Made by a program: the position numbers and the translations under genes
From: Hymenobacter aerilatus
Lineage (GTDB): Bacteria > Bacteroidota > Bacteroidia > Cytophagales > Hymenobacteraceae
Length of the DNA stretch: 64,000 bases
Reading direction: 5' to 3'
NCBI RefSeq assembly: GCF_022921095.1
Contig: NZ_CP095053.1
Span: 186,001 to 250,000 of the forward strand
The notes under the pieces: model-generated
Told to the model about the DNA's origin: nothing
Database searches by the model: none
Seen by the model: the letters and a program-made list of their open reading frames with translations, nothing else
Part shown: positions 33,851 through 43,217 of the stretch, one piece after another
Position numbering within the stretch: position 1 is the first letter of the stretch
Layout of the letters: every line of letters starts with the position of its first letter

Positions 33851-35035
33851 ATGCCTACTCCTACCCCCAAGCGCGTCACCCTGCTCGGCTCTACCGGCTC
33901 CATTGGTACGCAGGCGCTCGACGTGATGCGCGCTCATCCTACCCGCTTCACTGTTACGGCGATTTCGGCGCACTCCAATGCCGAGCTGCTGATTACCCAG
34001 GCCCGCGAGTTTCGGCCCGCCGTGGTAGTCATTGGCGACGAAGCTAAATACGAAACCGTGAAGTCGGCGCTGGCCCAGCAGCCCGAAACTGAGGTGCTGG
34101 CCGGGGCCGCTGCCCTTGCAGAAGTAGCCGCCCGCCCCGATTCAGACATTGTGCTCACGGCCATGGTAGGCTACGCGGGGCTGTTGCCCACGGTGGCAGC
34201 CATTCGGGCGGGCAAAGACATTGCCCTCGCCAACAAAGAAACGTTGGTGGTAGCGGGGCAACTCATCACCGAGCTGGTGCAGGAATACAATGTGAAACTG
34301 CTACCCGTCGACTCGGAGCACTCGGCTATTTTCCAGTGCCTGGTAGGCGAGGAGCAAAATCCGATTGAGAAAATCATCCTCACAGCTTCGGGCGGACCAT
34401 TTCGGGGTAGGAGCCGGGCAGAGCTGGCAACCGTCACCAAAGCGCAGGCCTTGAAACATCCTAACTGGGATATGGGTGCCAAAATCACCATTGACTCGGC
34501 CTCGCTGATGAACAAGGGCCTGGAGGTGATTGAGGCCAAGTGGCTGTTCGGCCTGCGCGACGACCAGATTGACGTGGTGGTACACCCGCAAAGCATCATT
34601 CATTCCCTGGTGCAGTTTGAAGACGGTTCTCTAAAAGCTCAGCTCGGCCTACCCGACATGAAGCTGCCCATTCAGTATGCCCTGGGCTACCCTGAGCGCC
34701 TACCCTCCAATTTTCCGCGCTTCAACTTTCTGGCCTACCCTCAATTCACCTTTGAGGAGCCCGATACGGCTACCTTTCGCAACCTCGCGCTGGCCTTCGA
34801 GGCCATGCGCCGGGGTGGTAATGCGCCCTGCATCCTCAACGCTGCCAATGAGGTAGCAGTGGCGGCGTTTCTGCGCGACGAAATCAGTTTCCTGGAAATG
34901 TCGGACTTGGTGGAAAGTTGCCTCACCAAGGTTTCGTACCTTGCTACCCCATCGCTCGATGACTACATGCACACCGATCAGGAAACGCGCCGCATGGCAC
35001 AAACGCTGGTCGGCAGCGGAACAAAGTCGGCATAG
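33851..35035 (+). CDS. dxr: 1-deoxy-D-xylulose 5-phosphate reductoisomerase
   Basis: 394 residues from the ATG at 33851; a longer in-frame start overlaps the promoter box. Second step of the MEP isoprenoid pathway (NADPH, Mn2+ or Mg2+). NADPH motif GSTGSIGT (13-20), metal and substrate residues in VDSEHSAIFQ, ILTASGGPFRG, MGAKITIDSASLMNKGLEVIEA and the C-terminal ALGYPERL. It is followed by a palindromic element and rseP. Confidence 0.98.
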   Translation: MPTPTPKRVTLLGSTGSIGTQALDVMRAHPTRFTVTAISAHSNAELLITQAREFRPAVVVIGDEAKYETVKSALAQQPETEVLAGAAALAEVAARPDSDIVLTAMVGYAGLLPTVAAIRAGKDIALANKETLVVAGQLITELVQEYNVKLLPVDSEHSAIFQCLVGEEQNPIEKIILTASGGPFRGRSRAELATVTKAQALKHPNWDMGAKITIDSASLMNKGLEVIEAKWLFGLRDDQIDVVVHPQSIIHSLVQFEDGSLKAQLGLPDMKLPIQYALGYPERLPSNFPRFNFLAYPQFTFEEPDTATFRNLALAFEAMRRGGNAPCILNAANEVAVAAFLRDEISFLEMSDLVESCLTKVSYLATPSLDDYMHTDQETRRMAQTLVGSGTKSA

Positions 35036-35055
35036 GAACTGTCATGCTGAACAAC

Positions 35056-35084
35056 TGTCATCCTGCACGCAGCGCAGAATGACA
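35056..35084 (+). terminator. TGTCAT-type hairpin after dxr
   Basis: TGTCATCCTGC (35056-35066) pairs with GCAGAATGACA (35074-35084) with one mismatch. A partial second copy, TGTCATGCTGAAC, lies at 35041-35053. Shares its core with the repeat at 36965-37090. Confidence 0.6.
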
Positions 35085-35127
35085 ATCTTACATTTTTAAT
35101 TTCTTCGCTACTTTGGAAGGATTAGTT

Positions 35128-36456
35128 ATGGCCGGCAACCTGTTGCTGGGCCTTTCGCTTTTGGTTGGTTTGCACGAGTTTGGTCACTTCGCCGCCGCGA
35201 AGTATTTCAAGATTCGCGTCGATAAGTTTTACATCTTCTTTGACTTCCTGTTTCCGATGCCGGGCGTGCTCAACTTCGCCCTGTTCAAGAAGAAAATTGG
35301 GGAGACTGAATACGGCCTGGGCTGGTTTCCGCTGGGTGGCTACGTGGCCATCCACGGCATGATCGACGAGACGCAGGACGCCGAAAGCCTGGCCGCTGAG
35401 CCGGCCCCCAATGAGTTTCGGGCCAAGCCGGCCTGGCAGCGTCTGATTGTGATGCTGGGAGGTATCATCATGAACGTGATTACCGGTATCGTCATTTTCA
35501 CGGCACTCACCTATACTCACGGCGAAAGCTACCTGCCGGCCTCGGAGGTGCGTTACGGCGTGCTGCCCAACGAGTTGGGTAAGGAAATCGGCTTTCAGAT
35601 GGGCGACAAAATTGTGAAAATCAACGGTCGGCCGTTCACTGAGTTCAACGAGGTGTATGAGCCCGAAGTAATTTTGGGCAGCAACAGCTACTACACCGTT
35701 GAGCGCAACGGCAAGCTCGTCGATATCGACGTGCCGGCTGACTTTATGGACCGCCTCTCTGAGAAAGACCAAGGTGCATTCGTGGTGCCCCTCGACCCGT
35801 TTCAGGTAGATGAGGTGGTGCCCAACAGCGCCGCCGCTAAGGCCGGCCTCCAGCCCGGCGACCGGGTAGCCGCCGTGGCCGGAACGCCCATTCACTACTT
35901 CCCCGAGCTGCAACAAGAGCTGAAAAAGCAGGCCGGCAAAACCATCCCGCTGACAGTGGAGCGTGCTGGTGCCCCTACCCAACTCACCGTGACGGTAGAG
36001 CCGGAAGGTACTATCGGGTTCCGCCCTAAGTCGCTGCTGCATTTCGATACGCGCCACTACTCGTTGGCTGAGTCGGTGCCGCAGGGTACCAAGCAGGCCT
36101 TCGGCATCGTGACCACGCAGGCGAAAGCATTTGGGAAGATTTTCCGGGGTGAGGCGTCGTTTCGCAAGTCGGTGGGCGGCCCCATCGAAATTGCGCAGCA
36201 ATACGGTGGCAAGTGGGACTGGCTGCGCTTCTGGACGCTCACCGGCATGCTTTCCATGGTGCTGGCATTCATGAACCTGCTTCCTATTCCGGCCCTCGAT
36301 GGCGGCCATGTAATGTTTCTGCTCTATGAGATGATAGCCGGCCGTAAGCCTTCCGATTCCTTCCTTGAGGGTGCTCAGAAGGTAGGCATGGTGCTGATTC
36401 TCGGGCTGATGGCTTTCGTGCTGATTATCAACCCCATTCTGAAAAACTTCCTCTAA
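35128..36456 (+). CDS. rseP: RIP metalloprotease RseP (site-2 protease)
   Basis: 442 residues from the ATG at 35128; a TTG at 35113 would add 5 residues. Intramembrane zinc protease: HEFGH (16-20) in the first helix, a PDZ domain (NSAAAKAGLQPGDRVAAVAG, about 235-300) with a second, more divergent one before it, and the second metal-binding segment NLLPIPALDGGHVM in the third helix. It cuts anti-sigma factors and signal-peptide remnants in the inner membrane. Its last base overlaps the start of the DUF6702 gene, so the two are translated as a pair. Confidence 0.96.
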   Translation: MAGNLLLGLSLLVGLHEFGHFAAAKYFKIRVDKFYIFFDFLFPMPGVLNFALFKKKIGETEYGLGWFPLGGYVAIHGMIDETQDAESLAAEPAPNEFRAKPAWQRLIVMLGGIIMNVITGIVIFTALTYTHGESYLPASEVRYGVLPNELGKEIGFQMGDKIVKINGRPFTEFNEVYEPEVILGSNSYYTVERNGKLVDIDVPADFMDRLSEKDQGAFVVPLDPFQVDEVVPNSAAAKAGLQPGDRVAAVAGTPIHYFPELQQELKKQAGKTIPLTVERAGAPTQLTVTVEPEGTIGFRPKSLLHFDTRHYSLAESVPQGTKQAFGIVTTQAKAFGKIFRGEASFRKSVGGPIEIAQQYGGKWDWLRFWTLTGMLSMVLAFMNLLPIPALDGGHVMFLLYEMIAGRKPSDSFLEGAQKVGMVLILGLMAFVLIINPILKNFL

Positions 36457-36953
36457 TGCGCGGATGGCTGTTTTTGTTGCTTTTGTTGATAGGCGTAGTG
36501 GGCCAGGCGCAGGCCCATGCCTACCACGCCAGCATCATGGACGTGCGCTACAACTCGCAGAAAAAACAGCTGGAAGTGGCGGTGAAGGTATTCACCGATG
36601 ATTTAGAAAAGGCCCTGTCGGCGAACCAGCCTAGGCCCGTGAGCGTGTTGGAAGACCCGAGGCCGCAGCTGGCTACCCTCACTACGGCGCTGCTGCGGCG
36701 GGCATTGGCATTCGGCACCAAACCCGGCGAGTCCCTACCCTGGCGCTACGTAGGCATGGAGCGCGACCATGATGCGCACTGGCTCTATTTGGCAGTACCG
36801 CTGTCTACCGCGCCGCCGGCCCTCTACCTGCGCAACCACCTACTGCTCGACACCTTCGATGACCAGATGAACATCGTAAATGTGGAGGCCAACGGCAAGA
36901 AGCAAAGCGCTTTGTTTCGCGGTGGCGAAGACGTACAGAAGCTGATGTTGTAG
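36456..36953 (+). CDS. DUF6702 family exported protein
   Basis: 165 residues. Signal peptide about 1-20 (ending AQAHA). The mature start HAYHASIMDVRYN...LEVAVKVFTDDLEKAL, then LYLRNHLLLDTFDDQMNIVNVE, is the pattern of DUF6702, a small periplasmic protein family of Bacteroidota. Its ATG overlaps the rseP stop (TAATG), implying translational coupling. Confidence 0.85.
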   Translation: MRGWLFLLLLLIGVVGQAQAHAYHASIMDVRYNSQKKQLEVAVKVFTDDLEKALSANQPRPVSVLEDPRPQLATLTTALLRRALAFGTKPGESLPWRYVGMERDHDAHWLYLAVPLSTAPPALYLRNHLLLDTFDDQMNIVNVEANGKKQSALFRGGEDVQKLML

Positions 36954-36964
36954 GCTTATAGATC

Positions 36965-37090
36965 AGCACACCCGGCTGTCATCCTGAACGCAGTGAAGGA
37001 CCTTATCACACAAGAACAAGTCGTTGGTACGAGTATCGTTCTGACGTGACAAGGTCCTTCACTGCGTTCAGGATGACAGCCGGGTGTGCT
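36965..37090. repeat. Long perfect inverted repeat, 40-bp arms, between convergent genes
   Basis: Arms 36965-37004 and 37051-37090 are perfect complements over 40 bp; spacer 46 bp. The arm contains CTGTCATCCTGAACGCAG and TGAAGGACCTT, the fullest copy of the TGTCAT family in the window. The spacer holds a weaker nested pair (AGAAC/GTTCT). It fills almost the whole gap between DUF6702 (+) and the OmpA gene (-) and probably terminates both. Confidence 0.95.
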
Positions 37091-37096
37091 CTACCT

Positions 37097-39121
37097 CTAC
37101 CAGTCCGAACCGCCACTGGCTGCGGGCTTCTTGCTTTCGCCTTCAGGCTTAATCAACTGAAACTCTACCCTGCGGTTCACCTTCGCGTCTTCCTCAGTTA
37201 CTTCTTCCTTGAGGGGCTTGGTGCTACCCAAGCCGTTGCTGTCGATGCGGTTGGGCTGGAGCTTGCCTTTCTGCTCGATGTAGCGCCGAATGGCCTCGGC
37301 ACGATCCTGCGAAAGTTTTTCGTTCACGTCGGGGTTGCCGCGGGCATCGGTGTGGCCCGTGATGCTGAGGCGGTAGGTAGGGTGGTCGACCATAAACAGA
37401 GCGATACGGTCGAGGGTGCCGTGCATAGTGGATAGCACGTTAGCTTTTGTGGCCTCAAACTCAATATTGCGGAAAATGAGGGGTAGGCTGCTATCGAAGC
37501 TGGCCGTCATCAGTTTCATCAGCGTATCCGATTTCAGGTCGAATTGCTTTTCTACCGTGAAATAATCGGGGCTACGGATAAGCATTACATAGTGTGAGCC
37601 TTCCATTAGATCGAAGTCAAACGAGCCATCGGGCCGCAGGTATTTGCTGGCGACTTCAATCCCATTGTTTGTGTCGATGATGCTAACGATGCCGTTAAGC
37701 GGCTTGTTGGTCACAGAGTCCACCAACGAGCCTTCGAAGTGCGTAGTGGCCAGCGGCTGCGCCTCCATAGGTAGCGGGAAGGAGTAGAGGTCGAGGTTGT
37801 GAGGCGTTTTAGCCTCAGCTCGGGCGTAGTACAGATTTTTGGAGTCGCGGTCGATGGTGAAATAGTATTCCGAGCCTTTGCCATTTACCAACGGGCCAAT
37901 GTTGCGCGGCTCCTGCCAGCGGCCATTTACGCGGTAAGTTTTGTAGATATCGAAATCACCAAAATTGAGCAACTGCCCCCGCGAGCTGAAATACAGTACA
38001 TTATATAAAGGGTGGTAAAACGGACTTACCTCGCTTTCACGGGTATTCACTACGGGCCCCATATTTTCGGCTTTCGCCCATTCGCCGTTTTTGGTTTTGT
38101 AGGTGTACCAAATATCCGACAGGCCAAAACCGCCTAAACGGTCGGAAGCGAAATACAGGGTGTCCTCATTGGGCGAGAGGGTAGGCTGCGAGTCCCAGGC
38201 CACAGAGTTGACGTTTGGCCCCAGGCTCTTGGGCGTCGACCACTGCCCATCCTGGAAGGTAGAGGAGTACAGGTCACAGTTGCCGTGGCAATCGGGGCAC
38301 TCGCACCGGGCAAAGTAGATGGTTTTGCCATCGTGCGAGAAACATGCCGAGCCCTCGTTGTACTGCGAGTTGATGGGTTTGGGTAGGGGCTCAGCATCGG
38401 TCCAGTATTCGCCCTCGCGGCGCGAGGTGTACAAATCCTCGTCTACTACCTGCTTGATGTTGCCGCGCACCTTGCGCTTGGAGGAAAACACAAATAGTCC
38501 AGCTTCGCTGCTCAATGCAGGCCCATAGTCTTCCACCGGCGAGTTGATGCCCGCACCCATGCTGGTATACACCCCCACGGGCGGATGAAACGTGGCTAGG
38601 TTCTTCCGGTACTCCACCATGGCATAGTACTCCTGCATGGGCACGTACAGGTCGGCCGTTTTCTGCTCCAGCGAGTCGTAGTAGAGCTGCACTTTTTTCA
38701 GCTCGCGGCGGCGGTGCTTTAGGGCCAGGCTGTAGTAGATTTTGGCCTGCTGCTCGTTGTCGGTGCGCTCGTAGAGCTGACCCAGCCGCCAGAGCATGTC
38801 CGTGTTTCTGGCAAAGTTCTCAATGCCAAACTTACCCACATAAGCTGCCAGCAGCTTGCGGGCCTGCCCCCAGTTGTGGCGCTTCTCAGCCTGCTGAATA
38901 GCCTTCAGCTCCTTTTTGTTTTGGTAGAACGCAAGGCGGTTAACATTGGGAAACGTAGGCGTGCCGTCGGGGCGCACGCGCAACTGCTTGGTAGCGCTGG
39001 CGTTGCGTGCCAGCTCCCGTTGGGCGAGGGGAGGGGTAGAAGTTGTCTGCTGGGCCTGAGCGGGTAGGAAAGCCGCGCAGCTGCCCAGCAGCACCAGCCA
39101 CAAACAAAGGGAGCGTAGCAT
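37097..39121 (-). CDS. OmpA family protein with PD40 propeller
   Basis: 674 residues. Signal peptide (ending LPAQAQ), an N-terminal helical TPR-like part (about 70-165), a WD40/PD40 propeller (about 195-450; FSHDGKTIYFARC, LSPNEDTLYFASDRLGGFGLSDIWY), a carboxypeptidase-regulatory-like fold (GSLVDSVTNKPLNGIVSIID) and a C-terminal OmpA peptidoglycan-binding domain (SITGHTDARGNPDVNEKLSQ). This layout is shared with PorE-like proteins of the type IX secretion apparatus and many outer-membrane anchors, so PorE itself is possible but not shown. Confidence 0.92.
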   Translation of the reverse strand: MLRSLCLWLVLLGSCAAFLPAQAQQTTSTPPLAQRELARNASATKQLRVRPDGTPTFPNVNRLAFYQNKKELKAIQQAEKRHNWGQARKLLAAYVGKFGIENFARNTDMLWRLGQLYERTDNEQQAKIYYSLALKHRRRELKKVQLYYDSLEQKTADLYVPMQEYYAMVEYRKNLATFHPPVGVYTSMGAGINSPVEDYGPALSSEAGLFVFSSKRKVRGNIKQVVDEDLYTSRREGEYWTDAEPLPKPINSQYNEGSACFSHDGKTIYFARCECPDCHGNCDLYSSTFQDGQWSTPKSLGPNVNSVAWDSQPTLSPNEDTLYFASDRLGGFGLSDIWYTYKTKNGEWAKAENMGPVVNTRESEVSPFYHPLYNVLYFSSRGQLLNFGDFDIYKTYRVNGRWQEPRNIGPLVNGKGSEYYFTIDRDSKNLYYARAEAKTPHNLDLYSFPLPMEAQPLATTHFEGSLVDSVTNKPLNGIVSIIDTNNGIEVASKYLRPDGSFDFDLMEGSHYVMLIRSPDYFTVEKQFDLKSDTLMKLMTASFDSSLPLIFRNIEFEATKANVLSTMHGTLDRIALFMVDHPTYRLSITGHTDARGNPDVNEKLSQDRAEAIRRYIEQKGKLQPNRIDSNGLGSTKPLKEEVTEEDAKVNRRVEFQLIKPEGESKKPAASGGSDW

Positions 39122-39167
39122 AAGAAGTCAGACAACGCTACCGTTGTCAGGATAGAAAGGAGGGTAC

Positions 39168-39175
39168 CAAAAATA
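39168..39175 (-). promoter_or_regulatory. Minus-strand -7 box (TATTTTTG) for the OmpA gene
   Basis: Exact TAnnTTTG match on the minus strand, 46 bp before the start at 39121. Confidence 0.4.
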
Positions 39176-39389
39176 GTGAATTCCTGATACTACCGGGCAG
39201 TAGCGTATCCCAATCTGGGGCAAGTGCCGTGCCGTGTTGGCGCAGCTTGCCTCAAAAAAGAATTTTAGCTCGTGATGGCATGACGCTTGCCCAATCCGTA
39301 ATCTTGCAAAAGGCAGCCGCAACCAAACGTATTTATGCCAGGTAAGCTGTCATTCTGGCACGAACTAATCGTGCATCCCCGCTATTCCC

Positions 39390-41885
39390 ATGAGTAAATC
39401 CTTCTTTCAAGACGCTACTCCCTACTTGCTGGCCAAAGACACGGTAGAGATGGTTTCTATTGTTGCCACCGACCCCGATCAGCCGCTTACCGGCGAAGAT
39501 GCTCCCGAAGTGTTGCCGCTACTGGCCGTGCGCAATACGGTGTTGTTTCCGGGCGTGGTACTGCCCGTTACGGTGTCGCGTAAGAAAAGCGTACGGCTGG
39601 TGCGCAAAGCCTACCGAGGCAACAAGATCATTGGGGTGGTAGCCCAGAAAAATACCCAGAGCGACGACCCTGAACTGGCTGATCTGTACCAAATTGGTAC
39701 TATGGCGCGTATCCTGAAAATGCTGGTGCTGCCCGATGGTAATACCACTATTATTATTCAGGGACAGCAGCGCTTCCAGATTGAGGAGCAGGTGCAGGAT
39801 ATGCCCTACCTCACGGCCCGGGTAGGTTACCTGACCGAAACCTTCCACAACAAAAACAGCAAGGAAGTGAAAGCCCTCGTGGCTTCGCTGAAAGAGGCGG
39901 CTGCCAAAATCCTGAAGCTGAATCCTGAGATTCCGCAGGAAGCCCAGGTAGCGCTGGATAATATTGACTCGCCGGCTTTTCTGACGCATTTCCTGTCGTC
40001 CAACATCAATGCGGAGGTAGGCACTAAGCAGCACCTGCTGGAAATAAACGACGGCGTGGAGCGCGGCACGCACCTGCTGGAGCTGATGCTAAAAGAGATT
40101 CAGCACCTGGAAATCAAGCGCGAAATTCATACGAAAGTCCACACCGACATCGACCAGCAGCAGCGCGACTATTTCCTGCGTCAGCAAATCAAGGTGTTGC
40201 AGGATGAGCTTGGCTTTGATGGACCCGATCAGGAAATCGACAAGCTGCGCGCTCGTGCCAAGGATAAGAAGTGGCCTGAAGCAGTGGCTAAACACTTCAC
40301 CAAAGAGGTGGATAAGCTCACGCGTCTCAACCCGCAGGCTGCCGAGTACCCCGTGAGCGTCAATTACGTGGAGTTTTTGCTCGACCTACCCTGGGGCGAG
40401 TACACCAAAGACAACTTCAACCTAAAGCGTACCCGCAAAATCCTCGACCAGGACCACTACGGTATGGAGAAGGTGAAGGAGCGCATTGTGGAGTACCTGG
40501 CCGTTCTGAAACTGAAGCAGGACATGAAGGCGCCGATTTTGTGCCTCTACGGCCCGCCCGGCGTGGGCAAAACCAGCCTGGGGCGTTCCATTGCCAAGGC
40601 GTTGGGTAGGCAATACGTGCGCATGAGTTTGGGTGGCGTGCGCGACGAGGCAGAAATCCGCGGGCACCGCAAAACCTATGTAGGCGCCATGCCTGGCCGC
40701 ATTGTCAGCCAGATCAAGAAAGCCGGTGCTTCCAACCCCGTGATTATTCTGGATGAGGTAGACAAGGTAAGCGCTGATTTCCGGGGCGACCCTAGCTCGG
40801 CGCTGCTTGAAGTGCTGGATCCGGAGCAAAACTCCACCTTTACTGATAATTACCTGGAAGTGGAGTATGATCTTTCGCGAGTGTTATTTATTGCCACGGC
40901 CAACTCCCTCGATACCATCCAGCCCGCCCTGCGCGACCGGATGGAAATCATCGACGTGACGGGTTACACGCTAGAAGAGAAAACGCAGATTGCCAAAAAG
41001 CACCTGTGGCCTAAGCTCCTCGCCGACCATGGTTTGCAACCTAAAGATGTGAATATCACGACGCCCGCTCTGCAACGCGTGATTGACGACTACACCCGCG
41101 AATCGGGCGTACGTAGTCTGGAACGCAAGCTGGGTGCAGTGGTGCGCAACGTGGCCAAGCATAAGGCCTTGGAGGAAGCCTACCCGGCTACCTTGGAACC
41201 AAAAGATGTGGCTCGCATTCTGGGCGCCGCCATCTTCGACCGTGACCAATACCAGGACAACGACACTGCTGGCGTGGTAACGGGGTTGGCCTGGACTTCG
41301 GTGGGTGGGGACATCCTCTTCATCGAAAGCCTATTGAGTCGGGGTAGGGGCAAGCTCACGCTCTCGGGGCAGCTGGGCGACGTGATGAAGGAATCGGCTA
41401 TTACGGCGCTTTCCTACCTGCGCAGTCGGGCCGAGGAGCTGGGTATCGATTACCGCCTGTTCGACCAGTACGACCTGCACATTCACTTTCCTGAGGGTGC
41501 CGTACCCAAAGATGGGCCTAGCGCCGGTATTGCCATATTCACCAGCATTGCATCGGTATTTACGCAACGCAAAATTCGCAGCCATCTGGCTATGACGGGC
41601 GAAATCACCCTACGCGGTAAGGTATTGCCGGTGGGCGGTATCAAGGAGAAAATCCTAGCGGCGCGTCGGGCGGGCATCAAAGACGTGATTTTGTGCCAGA
41701 AGAACCGCAAGGACATCGACGAAATCCCTGCCGAATACATCAAAGGGCTCACCGTTCATTACGCCGACCGCGTGGATGACGTGCTAGCCGTGGCCCTGTT
41801 GCCGGAGCTGGTGAAGCACCCCATGAAGCTGACCGTGCGCGACGAGCCAATTACACCGGCTGTACCAAGTGTGGAAGTGCAGTAG
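39390..41885 (+). CDS. lon: ATP-dependent protease Lon (LonA)
   Basis: 831 residues. N-terminal substrate-binding domain (LPLLAVRNTVLFPGVVLPV), AAA+ module with Walker A GPPGVGKTSLG and Walker B VIILDEVDK, and the protease domain with catalytic Ser711 (KDGPSAG) and Lys754 (GGIKEK). It degrades misfolded and regulatory proteins in the cytoplasm. The length and the central coiled-coil are normal for LonA. The 268-bp gap before it, shared with the divergent OmpA gene, shows no clear heat-shock element. Confidence 0.98.
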   Translation: MSKSFFQDATPYLLAKDTVEMVSIVATDPDQPLTGEDAPEVLPLLAVRNTVLFPGVVLPVTVSRKKSVRLVRKAYRGNKIIGVVAQKNTQSDDPELADLYQIGTMARILKMLVLPDGNTTIIIQGQQRFQIEEQVQDMPYLTARVGYLTETFHNKNSKEVKALVASLKEAAAKILKLNPEIPQEAQVALDNIDSPAFLTHFLSSNINAEVGTKQHLLEINDGVERGTHLLELMLKEIQHLEIKREIHTKVHTDIDQQQRDYFLRQQIKVLQDELGFDGPDQEIDKLRARAKDKKWPEAVAKHFTKEVDKLTRLNPQAAEYPVSVNYVEFLLDLPWGEYTKDNFNLKRTRKILDQDHYGMEKVKERIVEYLAVLKLKQDMKAPILCLYGPPGVGKTSLGRSIAKALGRQYVRMSLGGVRDEAEIRGHRKTYVGAMPGRIVSQIKKAGASNPVIILDEVDKVSADFRGDPSSALLEVLDPEQNSTFTDNYLEVEYDLSRVLFIATANSLDTIQPALRDRMEIIDVTGYTLEEKTQIAKKHLWPKLLADHGLQPKDVNITTPALQRVIDDYTRESGVRSLERKLGAVVRNVAKHKALEEAYPATLEPKDVARILGAAIFDRDQYQDNDTAGVVTGLAWTSVGGDILFIESLLSRGRGKLTLSGQLGDVMKESAITALSYLRSRAEELGIDYRLFDQYDLHIHFPEGAVPKDGPSAGIAIFTSIASVFTQRKIRSHLAMTGEITLRGKVLPVGGIKEKILAARRAGIKDVILCQKNRKDIDEIPAEYIKGLTVHYADRVDDVLAVALLPELVKHPMKLTVRDEPITPAVPSVEVQ

Positions 41886-41894
41886 CGGTTTCCA

Positions 41895-41948
41895 TAGCTG
41901 TCATTTCGACTATTCTGCGCATCAGGCAAAGAGAAGAAATGACAGCTA
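41895..41948. repeat. Inverted repeat after lon (TGTCATTTC arms)
   Basis: TAGCTGTCATTTC (41895-41907) and its perfect complement (41936-41948), 28-nt spacer. Starts 9 bp after the lon stop codon and probably forms its 3' hairpin. The arm shares GTCATTTCGA with the repeat at 29664. Confidence 0.75.
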
Positions 41949-41981
41949 GGTTCGGATGCGCACCCCTTGCAATTTCCTCAG

Positions 41982-41989
41982 TATCTTCC
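41982..41989 (+). promoter_or_regulatory. -7-like box (TATCTTCC) before porQ
   Basis: Two mismatches to TAnnTTTG but ends exactly 4 nt before the ATG at 41994, like the boxes at VOC, FAD reductase and hslU. Confidence 0.35.
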
Positions 41990-41993
41990 GCCA

Positions 41994-43052
41994 ATGATTG
42001 CACCGCTACGCCAGTACTTGTTGGGGATTGTCAGCATGTTGGTACTGGGCATAGCCAAGCCAGCAGCGGCGCAGATTGGCGGGCGGCGGGCCTTCTCGTT
42101 TCTGAATGTACCCGCGGGTGCTAAGCTGGCGGCGCTGGGTGGTGCTAACGTTTCTTCTCGCGACGCCGATGGCACCATGCTTTTCGCTAATCCGGCTTTG
42201 CTGAACCAGGAAATGGATGGCCGGCTAGCCCTGAGCTACGTCGATTACCTGGCAGACATCAGCCAGACCAGCGCTGTGTATGTCTTCAACACCCAGCGTG
42301 CCGGTCGTTTTGGGGTGGGGCTGAACTACCTAAGCTATGGAGAATTTCAGCAGGTAGATGCATCCGGTAATGTAATTGGCGAGTTCTCGGTGAATGAATA
42401 TGCCATCAGTGTAGCCGACTCGTACACCAGCGGCAATTTTACGCTAGGCGGCACACTGAAGCTTGCCGTATCGGGTATTGCTGGCAACCACTCAGTGGGC
42501 GTGCTAGCCGACATGGGGGCGTTATTCAAGCACCCCGAGCAAGATTTCACGGTAGGGCTGGCAGTGCGCAACCTCGGGTATCAGCTGAAGCCTTACACCG
42601 GCTCTAGCCGTGAGCCTATGCCGTTGAATGTGGAACTGGGTACTTCTTTCAAGCCCGAGCATTTACCATTCCGCTTCTCCCTCACGGCGCACCATCTGCA
42701 GCAGTTGGATATTGTATACCTCGATCCTACCCAAAGCACGCAGCTGGACGAAAATGGCAACCCTATCCTGCCCAAAAAAAGCCTGGGCGATAAAATTGCC
42801 CGACATTTTGCGGTAGGTGGGGAGCTACTGCTCAGCAAGAACCTACACCTGCGCGTCGGGTACAACCATTTGACTAGGCGTGAATTGCGCCTGGTTGACG
42901 TAGGCGGGGGCGCGGGCTTCAGCTTTGGGGCGATGATACGCATCAGTCAGTTCCAGCTGGATTATACACGGGCTGGCTACCATGCTTCGGGCGCTGCCAA
43001 TTATTTCACCATTGCGCGCAACATTGATTCGTTGTTTACGAAGGAGAAGTAG
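41994..43052 (+). CDS. porQ: Type IX secretion system protein PorQ
   Basis: 352 residues from the ATG at 41994. Signal peptide (ending PAAAQ) followed by FSFLNVPAGAKLAALGGANVSSRDADGT, the usual opening of PorQ, then a barrel-like series of strands (LALSYVDYLADISQTS, GVGLNYLSYGEFQ, LAVRNLGYQLKPY) and C-terminal IRISQFQLDYTRAGYH. PorQ is an outer-membrane protein of the type IX export and attachment machinery. No CTD-tagged cargo was found in this window. Confidence 0.9.
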   Translation: MIAPLRQYLLGIVSMLVLGIAKPAAAQIGGRRAFSFLNVPAGAKLAALGGANVSSRDADGTMLFANPALLNQEMDGRLALSYVDYLADISQTSAVYVFNTQRAGRFGVGLNYLSYGEFQQVDASGNVIGEFSVNEYAISVADSYTSGNFTLGGTLKLAVSGIAGNHSVGVLADMGALFKHPEQDFTVGLAVRNLGYQLKPYTGSSREPMPLNVELGTSFKPEHLPFRFSLTAHHLQQLDIVYLDPTQSTQLDENGNPILPKKSLGDKIARHFAVGGELLLSKNLHLRVGYNHLTRRELRLVDVGGGAGFSFGAMIRISQFQLDYTRAGYHASGAANYFTIARNIDSLFTKEK

Positions 43053-43205
43053 GGTAGGGGGCAGCAACTCTGTCGGATTGGAGCGGATAAAACACAACCC
43101 TGACCAGCTAAATCAGTATTTGTGGCAGACGCAAGCCTTCAGGCAACGTTTTGCCGGATAGTTGCTTCTCACTTGCATAGCCCGACCACATCTTTCGGGC
43201 GCTTT

Positions 43206-43213
43206 CACTTTTG
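43206..43213 (+). promoter_or_regulatory. -7-like box (CACTTTTG) before hslU
   Basis: One mismatch to TAnnTTTG, ending 4 nt before the ATG at 43218. Confidence 0.4.
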
Positions 43214-43217
43214 ATGT

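Noticed and set aside
35122..36309. Long (395-codon) minus-strand open frame opposite rseP
   Set aside because: Antisense of a clear rseP; the frame is long only because GC-rich codons avoid stops on the other strand. The product (His/Arg/Gly-rich) looks like no protein.
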